From positions 2,394,001-2,458,000 of the forward strand of contig CM061098.1 of the NCBI GenBank assembly GCA_030770545.1: a stretch of 64,000 nt of DNA, written 5' to 3'. A program made the translations under genes and the position numbers. The stretch is from Macropodus opercularis. Lineage: Eukaryota > Chordata > Actinopteri > Anabantiformes > Osphronemidae. Below are positions 42,921 to 53,300 of this stretch, piece by piece (position 1 is the stretch's first letter; each line of letters opens with the position of its first letter). The notes under the pieces are model-generated. The model did no database searches. It had not been told where the DNA came from and worked only from the letters and a program-made list of their open reading frames with translations.

Positions 42921-43004
42921 TCAGACCAACGAGAGGTAAATGAAGTAAACCAATGCAACACCTCGACTAAACTGGTTTATCACAGACAAGCTCTCAGGCT
43001 CAAT

Positions 43005-43895
43005 ATGGAGATCATTAAGGCTCTGTTTTGGATTGCTACTCTCTATGGCTGCCTTCAAGCAGCTCCTACTTGCAGAAAAGGTACCTTAAAAGTCGAGGAA
43101 ATGAAAACAAATGTCACATGCGTAAGTCATTTCAATATCAATATTGTCTGCTTGCTTGCTACGTTATTACCTGTTGCTAATACAATCTTTTATGCGATTC
43201 ATACAGGAAGCAGATTCAACATTCTACACACCACAAGTCGTGGAGGTAAGGATATAATTTAGATTTACATTTATTCAAAATACTATAATGTTCTCCCAGA
43301 AACACACAAGACAAATGACAATAATAACAGACTGACCAGTTGAGTCAACATGCAGATAAAAAGAAAAACCTTTTGGGTTCTCCCCAGCATCAAGTGTTCA
43401 GGTTTAGCTCAGCTTTTATAAACCACATGTGAAGGTTCTCTAGTACAGGAAATGAGCTTGCCAGGTGTTGATACGCAGCTTCTGTCACAGCTGTGACAAA
43501 TTCTACTTGCTGACTTTTTTGCGTGCAGCCACAAGTCTGCCACAGTCAGAGCAGCAGAAGGAAGCTAAACATGTCTTTCACACACAGGCTAAATGCCTTC
43601 CTGCAGCTGTGGACTGTGTGAGGAGAGAACTTCTGACGGCCAAACAGGAATGTAAAGATCCAAATAACTACATTGAGCAAGCAATCGCATACTTGGAGCG
43701 TATAACCAAAGACCATGTGAGTACTACTCTAAACTGTGCTGTCAAACCAACAGATAAACATTCCTGAAACTGACAGAAATTTCTTCTCTTTAGCCCCTAA
43801 ACAGCCATGACTGTCCCTGTGAGGCATGGCCTTCGACTAATTTCAACACGTTTCTGAAAAATCTGGAAACTTTATGCGAGTTCGTCAGCAGCTAG
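43005..43895 (+). CDS. il2: Interleukin-2 (canonical-looking family copy), 4 exons
   Basis: T-cell growth factor of the IL2/IL15 family. Exons 43005-43121, 43207-43245, 43588-43716 and 43794-43895, all phase 0, give 128 residues. Signal peptide MEIIKALFWIATLYGCLQA, then a mature chain with C23, C39, C55, C62, C74, C102, C104 and C123. Exon 2 carries DSTFYTPQVVE, the FYTP motif of fish IL2/IL15. Exon 3 starts AKCLPAAVDCVRREL, and exon 4 CPCEAWPSTNFNTFLKNLE, like the family's C-x-C-E...FL block before helix D. I chose the exon 3 acceptor at 43587 (TTTCACACACAG) because it restores family spacing. An in-frame acceptor at 43545 would add 14 residues. One sequon, N36. The 3' UTR has several ATTTA motifs. 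It is a tandem paralogue of the gene at 40352. Confidence 0.88.
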
Positions 43896-44283
43896 TTACG
43901 AAAAGCGCCTTCAGCTTCATTAAGCCTGGGGCAGCATGAGTACCACAGGCTTTCCATCAGATGAACTAGAAACACTGCAGGACGTCTGAAGCAGCTCGGC
44001 AAAAATAAACTAGACTTCATGTGGTACGACAGGATTAACCATTGTTAGTACAGCACATGGACGTGTCAAGGATTGACCCAAGTGTTCAAACCATTTCTTG
44101 TAATCCAGCAGAATGTACACTTTTTGGTGTGATCTAATGTACATCATGTTTAGTGATGCTATGAGTCTGAAACTGCTTTGAAACATGTGTATTTGTAATG
44201 ATGATGTAACAAAGTTAAGGACATATTGAATGTTTTCCAGGACAAACATTCATATTGAATGTTTGTTTGGGAAACGATGTGTG

Positions 44284-44480
44284 AATAAAAGGTTAATGTT
44301 TGTGCAGCTGTATAGACCTACAAAAAACTGCTGTGAAAAACATTTAAAAAGTTCTCAACTTCCAAATATGAGAATGTTTTGAGCGTAAGCTCCTGTAAAG
44401 CTCATTTCTATTTATATATTTATTGCCTATTTATAATGCTGTATGTTGGTGCTCTAAATGTAAAGCTATAATTTAATAAA
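44284..44480 (+). terminator. IL2 AU-rich elements and poly(A) signals
   Basis: AATAAA at 44284-44289 and 44475-44480. ATTTATA-type motifs at about 44407-44437 lie before the distal signal only, so alternative polyadenylation could include or skip the instability element. Confidence 0.5.
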
Positions 44481-47400
44481 TGTTATTCTAAAGAGTTTGT
44501 GTTCTTCCATATTAGAGGGCAAAGTAGCATTTTTCCGGACACAGCGGATTGTTACACGTTCCTTCACATCTACACCGTTTTGCATTAATAAACCAGGAAG
44601 ACGCACTATAAACCTGATTTTTCTCTCGCTTAATTTTAGCAATAAAACAATTCATGGAAAAAAAATGTCTGTGGTTGTTGTAAGAGTCTGAATTTTCTCA
44701 ATGCTCAGAGGAAACGTGTTGGGCTGTCCATGGAAAAGCACAAGTGTGGAAAATTAAGTCATAGTGAAATCAGCGTGATCTCATTTTAAGAACAAATTCA
44801 GATTGTGAAGCCACTGCATTTGTGCCAAATGGTAGGTTCAAGGTTTATGTTCTTAGAGTGTGCATTGTCTTTACGGACAACCTTCACTCATGTGTACAGA
44901 CACAAACTGTTGAATTTGCTGGGCTTCCAGAACAAACATTTGACATGGTTGTATTACATCTGATTCAGATACCACAGCTTCAATGTTTAGCAGTACCTAG
45001 AACATCTGGACTTAAACAGGACAACTTTGAGGTTTACAGTGTTTTTAAACATGATGTCCTCTCTTGGTTTCAGTTGTTTTTAACCATTACATGTGGCGTG
45101 ATGTTGCTTTCCTCATGGTCACTGGTTCATACACCGTATATAATTTAGTGGATCTTTTATTTCAATAGCTGAACTCTGTGCACCCTTTGGTGACTAAAGG
45201 GTGCACAGAGTTCTTAGTTCAGCCATCTTTTACAAGAATGTAATACACATTACACATCATCCGGCACAGCACTTTTGAAAGTGCCACAGTATGTGAGCGC
45301 TCAGGTCTCAAAAGTGTTCACTGTGTAACCACATCAAGAGAGTTGCATATCCTGTTTATCTCTAAACCTACTAGTATCACCTCAGATATATTTCAGTTCT
45401 ATTCGCTACATGAAGACCTTAACTAGAATAAGTAAAACCCAGATTCTAATATACGCACACAGCCAAATTGCACATAGGACATTCAGAATCTTTGGAGACA
45501 ATACTAAAATAATTCAGTTAAAAGGTTAACTCTAGGCTGGCTTAGACAAATAGTATAGTAGACAGTCAAGTAAATTCTCCAGGCTAACAAGAAAGATAAT
45601 TACAACAGAAATGTACATGTACAAGCTGCAGGAGGAGAAACTCTACTATACCTGCAGAGCCTTAAAATACATGCTATCATGGTCAACGTACCATTATGCC
45701 GACGCATAAGCATGAGAAATGACACTTCAGAATGCAACCACACAAATACATGATTTAGCCAACAACACTAATGTGCATGTGACAACTTAATCCCACAAAG
45801 GTGCATTAGATTAAGATCATGCTCTGCACCTAGTGATGCACAAGCAATTATATACAGAAATGAATGAAATGAAATAAACAAATGAAACCTGGAGGTATAC
45901 CTACACATGTATTAGCTTAATCCTTGGTAACAAGTGCACTGGAAATTCCTTCTGCTGGACTAACCAGTAGGAAGTAAACATGCCATTCCATTCACAAGAC
46001 TGCTCAACACTCAGGTTTAAGTGATCTGCTGCATCACATACAGGAAACCAGAGCATTTCCTGTATGTGTATACATACTAGCAGTTAAGCAAATCAACAGT
46101 GCATCAACAACAGGGGTCAACAGCTTGGAAAACAATGAAGCCCAACCAAGTTGGTGCTTAAAAACGAAGATGCAAAAGCTACAATAAAACAATAAATCCA
46201 GCACGGGGAGAAAAAAAAAAAAAAAAAAAAACATACAGCAGCTGACCAAGTAAACAAGAACACTTAGCAAAAGTCAAAAGAAGTTGCCAAATGAATGATG
46301 CAGCTGGTGAAACAACCATAACCTGCCATCCACTGTTCACCGTATTTATCATTATAGCCTAAATATTACAAATCTTAACATAATCCGAACACTAAAACCA
46401 CCAGGAATCCAATTAGACAAAAGACCTGTCAGTTCTTCTCAAACCTAAACTCAGTAAAATCAGAGTCTGTGTCACGTCACTCGTTTATTCATTGGTGGAG
46501 ACAAGGCACCAAAACGTCAACCTCCAGTCGCACACTAAGGCAGCAGCCACCTTTCAAGCCCTCTGCACTGCTCTGCCTTAGTTGATACAGATGCTGCTGT
46601 GTGTACATGAACAATGGAGCCGGCATGCAAGCAGGTCCAATGTTTACCCAACATCCAACTACACACATCAGGTCATTTGTGTGGTCTGAAATCTGTTTTA
46701 TTGCATGCGCGTTACAAAGCACATTCCCTGATTAGAAGAGTCAGATTACCTACTGTAAGCAAATGGCAGCAGCCAGCCAACGATGTTTACAGTGTCCTAA
46801 ACCCAGACCCTTGTATAAGCAACAGTAGAACAGTGTTGATACAGTGAAATGTCAATAAAAGAAAGTGATCAGAATATAGTGATTATTAATCACTGGTCTG
46901 GGCTACAGCCGTGCAGCCGTTACTAGTATTTATACTGGTTTAATTTCTATAGAAATGTTTGTTATATTAATGAATTTTATTCAGATTTTCTCATGGAGAG
47001 ATGGTTCTGAGAAGCTCAACTTCAATCGGTGGCCCTCTTATCAGAGCTACCCAGAGCTTTGTTCATCCAATCACCTGTGGATTTTGGTGGATCTTGTGAT
47101 GATGTATGAACGTGTACTGTCCTCTAGTAATCTTAGTAAAAAAAATCCCACAATATAAATAATATATTAATAAATCAAAACCATGAAATATGTCCAAGAA
47201 CACAATGCAACAGATGAAATCACACAAACTACCTTAAGTGAGAGCAACGTTTTTATGTAACAATATTAACATAATTTTGTCACACTTTGGGGTTTTCAGA
47301 CTGGCTGGCATTTCACAGGACGATGGACGCCAAACGTTTTGACAATACACTTACATCAGTTATACCACAAATTATATATTTAAATAAGTATAATTAGTGT

Positions 47401-47657
47401 TATGGTAAGAAATGTCACAATTCAGAAAAGCGAAACGTGAACCAAACTTGAACTAATTGACTTTGATGTTCTGACTAATTCAGTGCTTTAAACAAACTCA
47501 CAAAACTGATCTTCAAACAATAAACAGGGATTGACTTTTATCCCCTTAAAAGCAACAACAAAAAGCATCTGATTCCCACCATAGTGCCCAGGTTGAACAG
47601 GTGCGTTCTTAACGAAAGCTGAGCGGACGTACTGTACTCCTACTGTACTGCTTTGAT
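44481..47657. other. IL2-ADAD1 convergent intergenic region
   Basis: No exon is supported over about 3.2 kb. It contains a perfect 18-bp hairpin (45171-45213) and a 21-nt A run (46211-46231). Part of the right end is presumably the ADAD1 3' UTR. Confidence 0.55.
45171..45213. repeat. Perfect 18-bp inverted repeat (hairpin)
   Basis: Arms GAACTCTGTGCACCCTTT (45171-45188) and AAAGGGTGCACAGAGTTC (45196-45213) with a 7-nt spacer. No terminator role is expected in a fish genome. It could be a short fold-back element. Confidence 0.9.
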
Positions 47658-50600
47658 TTACATGCTAAAGTTGTCACTGACCGAAAGCTTGACCAGCCAG
47701 GAACCAAAGCCACATTGCAACAGATACGTCCTCAACGTGTTCTTGGCCTCTTGGTACGGCTTTGCCATCTTCTTCAGTAACAAAAAAACAGTAAGCAATG
47801 TAATTATAAACCATGTTAAAAGACAATTAAAGCAAATATACAAATAGTCACAAATCCTTCTTCAAATGTGCATTCAGTTGGGGTCAGTTTACCTTGGCCT
47901 CTCCGTAGGAGCTTATAGCCAGCAGATCCTGCCTCTGTGCTTCTCTGGCCACTAACCTAAAGCGGTGCAGCATTGCAGCTTTGCACAGACGACTTGCCAG
48001 AGCAGTGCCACTCTTAAACGGGGATCTACACATCACAAGTGAAAAGATACAGAGATGAATAATGGCAAACAAATTAAGTTAGCTTAGGCAGATGTCAAAT
48101 TAAACGCAGTGTCTATAATGTACATGTTAAAGGAAGCACTGGAAGTTGTCCAAAAATATTAACTGTCCCAGTTTACAGTTAATATTTTTGGACAACTTCC
48201 AGTACAGTCACACATACTCCTCTATGGTCTTCCCCTCCAGACTATCCACAACTTCTACAGAGCTGTCTCCTTCAGTCCAGTTGACACTGTGAGTCAAGTG
48301 GCCACCATCAGTGATGTCAGGAGCCACAGAAGGCACCAGGCTTAGGTGAGGCCTCATCATGCAGTAGAACATGGGCAGCTGGGACGTTATCTCCTCCACA
48401 CGCTGGTTTATGGCGATCTCCATGCCACGGACATCACTGCAACTAGAATCTCCTGCAAGATTTTTATATTATGTAATCTATTATAATCTATTTTATAATG
48501 CAATGTTAATTGTTACCAGAGTTTTTAATCCACAGTCTCGCTCAGTTGCCTTTATAATATGATATACCTTGCCACATATTGACACACACATCCAATACAA
48601 CTAATGTTGGAGTTTCCCTGCATCACAGAATGGGCATATAGTCATTATGATTATACAAACAGCCAACTCACTCAGATGGAAAATCAAACAACTCAGTTGT
48701 CCTTTTGTAAAACATAATTTGGAAATTTTGAGTAGCACCTGTTTGAGAGATCTTTTTCAAACACACAACAAACGTTGGGGAATTCATTGGCTGTCATTTG
48801 TGTATCAGCAACCAAAATAAAAAACAATTAAAACCACATCACTGGTCACGTATATATCTCCAAAGGTACTATTAGAGGTTGTCACAATGCATCCACATCA
48901 GAGATATTAAACACTGGTTTTGATTTTTTTCTTTTAAAGTTATTCAGAAAAAACAAACAAACAACTTAATAGAGACAAATATACCCGTTTAGCAAAAATC
49001 GATAAGTTGAGTCCTATGACACATTTACTTGCCTATGAGGATGCTCTGGACATAGACTGGCTCAATGAAGTGGCTGAGCAAAGCTCCTTGGTATCCTAAC
49101 ACTTGCCACTGAGTGATCTTGTCTGTGGTGGACATGCTGACCAACTTTGAGGCAGAGTCATCAAATGCTGATGAGAAAACTGAGAACACCTTAAGAAAAA
49201 CAAAACAAATCATTTTGAATAGCTATGAATAAATGTGGCCGGTAGCAACAACAAATGCCACAACACGCTTTGCCAGAGAATGCAGCAGTACGAGACCTTC
49301 CCCTCCACTGACAGATGCAGGCTCATCTCATTGCTGACTTGCCATGCTGACATGGAACGTGGATTCAGGCGCCTGAGAATAAAGTACAGAGCTGAAACAT
49401 TTAAACAGCTACAAAAGTATAATAGAATCCAGTCTACATGAACTAGGTTATCACTGCTCATAGCACGTGTGTAAACCTGTTACACAATTCCAGAAGATGG
49501 TACACAAATCACTCTACTATTAATCCCAATCGTGGGTTCTCATGACATTCTCTTATCAATCATATCACAGAACACATAGCTGTAAACAGCAGTGGGAGGC
49601 TGGAACGGATGAGGCCGGCAGCCAGACACTTACAGCGTGGAAGGCATTTGAGCCGCACCCTTTGGGAGCTGGTTCACATAAAGGTGAAGGATGATGTTGC
49701 TCTTCAGAGTGAGCAGACTGCTGCTGCTGTTCTGATGGAAGATTGACTTGTCTGTCAGATTAGTCGTTTTGCTGTAGAACATCAGCAGGTGTCGGTACAG
49801 AAACCTGGCAAAGAACAGGCAATTAGGATGAACGTTATATTAACGATATATGCATATAATTGTCTGCAGCAAGTATTACTCCACGAATAACCACATCCTA
49901 CAAAACCGTTCCATTGTTTACACTGTATAACCAAACACATCGCCTTTGTCATTTTTAAATATAGACTATTACCGATATACTAGCTTTATTTGTAACGTAT
50001 GTAATGAAATGGTCTAATTTAAAACGAGATATAACACGTTTTATACATTGTTATAACAATACCAAGTGCCACGTTAAAAACATCTACCTAAAAAATGTTC
50101 TACAATTATATTGATGATTCTACGCAACGCATAACATCATAGGCAAAAGCAAAATTGATCAAATCAAGATAATCGGGTGAAACTAGGCCAAGTGCAGCAC
50201 GCACGACTTCAGAACATCAAGGGACTGACTGACGAAACAAGGGGAGATGCCCCCACAGTACGAGTCATTCTCAGAGGCCTTTGTAGGCTATCGTGGTCTG
50301 TCAACACATCTGCATGCACTTAATTCCACTGGCTTCAACAAACGAGTCATTTCTGGGACCACGTTTCAAACAGCGTTTGAAGATGGGAGAACTTTTTTGT
50401 AATTGTGTCTCTCTTCAAGGAGTTGTTGCGTGATGATTTATTAATTTTTTTATTATTATATGTGTAAGAATTATTAATCAACATGTTTTATTATAATAAC
50501 GTTAACTTTCATTTAAAAAATGTCTTAGCCTCCCCTTCTGTGGAAAAATAAATTATTAAACTTCTACAACACGTCATGAGGCCTATCACAACATAATAAG

Positions 50601-52716
50601 CAAACATTTTTCCATGCATGCAACTGACCTCATAAGAGATCTCCTGGCAGTTACAACTGCATGGGAGTCATGCACCAACCGTCCACTTGGAGAGGCACTC
50701 TCTTTGGTGTTGTAATTTCCTGTGCCAAGAGCAACCACTTCACAACCACTGGCTAGACACAGAAGTAAACAGAGTGTTTAGCTAGTGTCTCTGTTAACTA
50801 TAACTTCTAAAGCTTCTCATCAGATAATGACAAAAGGCTACAGGAAATTAGGCAGATGTGATTATATGCATTATTCCTATAATATAGTATATCGATTATA
50901 TAATATATAGAGTCATCCAAGGTATCGATCCTCTCACAAGAAATGAAAACTATTATTTTTAAGCTTTCAGGGACCAATACAGGGCATGTTAGTTACAGTA
51001 GCTGAAAGAGCCAACTTACAAGTCTGCATGATAAATGCTGCTGTGGTGCCCGCACAGGGAGAGAACTCTGGGTGACTGCTCATCAGTTTAATAAGCTGAT
51101 CTCTGACAGTGTGAGCAATCTGCTGGTTGACAGAATTCTTCCTGTCTGAACAATCATTAAAAAAATGTCAAAAATATATGTGAAAATAAATGTTCTAGTG
51201 TAGCCTTGTTGTGTAGAATTTCCTTTTTTGCTTCACACATCCTTAAAATTGAACTGTGAATGACTAATTTATTGTCAGTTTTGGGTAGCATGTTATGTGG
51301 AGGTGCTAAGACATCGAGGGATCATACAGAGTTTATGTCATTGAAGGCTTCTGAAGGCTCCCTATTAGCATAAAATGGTAAGCATTAAAGTGTTCATCCT
51401 GAATTGTGTCTCAGTATGAACTGTTAACACAAAGACACTAATTGCATCTGTACTCCAGATTAATAAAGTATAGACAATATGTTGTCTTACACTATCATCA
51501 CAAACAGGGCAGCAATTCACCGTGTAAGAAAGTCAAAATAATCTAAAGTTACCAGGAATAGCTCTACAAGGACGCATGCCAGATGTGGAGACAACCTCTT
51601 TTACAGGCAGCGGTGGAGGGACACCTGAGGAAATAACAAAAATTCTGCCTTATAAATGACACCACCCTGCCACTGTTTAGAAACAGTAATTGAGTAAGGT
51701 TTGTATTGAAGCATCATTATAACTACCCTTATTATATTTCCTTATTGTAATCATATGATGTTACTAATGATGTTACTTTGAGCTTCTAAAAGACCTGAAG
51801 GTGTCCTGACCATTGGTGGCTCATTTCAGCTCAGACTCAGACGCCGGTACTGTAACACCAGCAGTTCAGTAAGCGTTAAGTCCAAACCTGACGATTCAGG
51901 GAGCGAGGACTTCAGACCGTCCAAGGAGGGCAGAAGGTCCTGCAATGCAAGCTCTGCCGCTGTTAATCGAGCCTCCTTCTTGGTGGTTCCCATGCCAGTC
52001 TTATACTCGACCCCATCAATTACCACACAGAAGGCAAAATAAAGCCCTGGTATGTTGCCTGAGAAAACGGAAGAGAAACGGCAAAACCAATCATCAATGA
52101 AAGCTCATTTTTGTCCTAAAACAGTCTGAAACATTTTAACATCTAACAAAGATTATGATCATTAACATCATGAATGCGATGACTACGTTAGCATTTAAAT
52201 ACAAACAAATGTTTTGTATGAATATTCAAATGTATTTCGACAATTCGCGTCTAGTCGTCTCTGACATGGAGCTTTACCTGTGGTCACCGTCTCCTTCATT
52301 TCCACGCGGAACTGCAGAATCTGGGCGAGCTGATGGAGCAAGGACACTGCATGCGTCTTGCCTTGTTTGTATCTGTCGATCATCATTTCAGCGGAGGCTT
52401 TTGGATCCACAGTTGGGCCTTAGGTGTGGAAGAAAAGAGAAGAGGCAGATTAAATATATCCTATAAAAGGGGAATAAACTCTCATCTGTAAGGTTCAACC
52501 AATTAACTCCGGCCCCAAATGCCCAGAATTACGACACTCACCAGGTTTGTGTGTAGTTTTCCCTGGTTGGTTCAGGACGTCTCTTCCAGGGCCGTTAGAG
52601 ACAGGCTGAGAACTCCGGCGCTCACGGGACTGGGTCAGCTCTGATGTCGCAGGCGAAATTTGTCGTTGAGATGAAAAGGCTGCTCTGGAGCCTCGGAAGG
52701 ACCCAGCTGGAACCAT
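47658..52716 (-). CDS. adad1: ADAD1 (TENR), dsRNA-binding deaminase-like protein, 12 exons
   Basis: Testis-associated nuclear RNA-binding protein of the ADAR family. Exons: 52542-52716, 52278-52418, 51888-52058, 51553-51624, 51020-51145, 50629-50752, 49634-49804, 49297-49372, 49033-49189, 48218-48452, 47893-48025 and 47658-47771. They sum to 1695 nt, 564 residues (human about 576). A Ser/Arg-rich N-terminus is followed by one dsRNA-binding domain at about 75-160 ([59 protein letters not shown]). The editase-like domain, about 228-560, includes [47 protein letters not shown] and [19 protein letters not shown]. The catalytic HAE is HAV (259-261) and zinc-ligand cysteines are absent, so it should be inactive as in other ADAD1. 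The intron after exon 9 uses a GC donor; the exon 8 donor is weak. Confidence 0.95.
48138..48203. repeat. Perfect 29-bp inverted repeat inside ADAD1 intron 10
   Basis: Left arm 48138-48166 (begins ACTGGAAGTTGTCC) and right arm 48175-48203 (ends GGACAACTTCCAGT) are exact reverse complements with an 8-nt loop. In the transcript it lies 14 nt past the exon 10 donor and would fold into a 29-bp dsRNA stem. Confidence 0.95.
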
Positions 52717-53300
52717 GCTGAGAGCTGAAAAGGACGAACCAACGTTCCCTTCAGGAGACTAAACGCACCTGACACTGGTAATGAGCAGCGGAACCAACCG
52801 AGTCCGATGAAAACGCCCGGAAAACCTGTCCAATAATGTGCTTGTTCGAGGCTTAGTGCCTCACGCTAGCGCTAGCTTAGCTCGCACCTTTACAGGGGAG
52901 TTAGGTTTGAATCGCATTTTCTAACTTAACACTGTAAAGTACGTTACTGCACTGTAAAGTACATTTTAAACAACCATTAGCCGCGGTTGTGTTTCGCCTT
53001 TTGATAAGTTAATGCTAACGTTTGCTCACGATGTGGCCCAAATTAGCTAGCGTTAGCTTGTATATTTAAAATTATTCTAAACCTAAAGACCAACGTCCTA
53101 GCACAAAAATATCGAAAGATATGTGTATCGAAGCATTAAATATTTATATTAAGTCTGTAAAATAATGATTCAATCTGAGTGTTCACTTCTTACCGTCCGC
53201 TTGTTAACAGGTGTCTGCAGCGCAGAGATCGTTTATGACCGAGATGAATCGCAGCGTTGGGGGGGAAACATCGACGCTTCGTAGTTTATGCGACGACGTT
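52717..53300 (-). promoter_or_regulatory. ADAD1 5' UTR, intron and promoter
   Basis: An acceptor (GTCCTTTTCAG) just upstream of the ATG and a minus-strand donor at 53193 (ACG|GTAAGA) suggest a non-coding first exon, about 53194-53290. GCTAGC/TTAGC clusters are at 52863-52882 and about 53015-53060, on the intron side of that exon. Confidence 0.5.

Noticed and set aside
44822..45148. 108-residue plus-strand frame after IL2
   Set aside because: Begins in the IL2 downstream region, has no signal peptide or cytokine motif and ends at the hairpin region.
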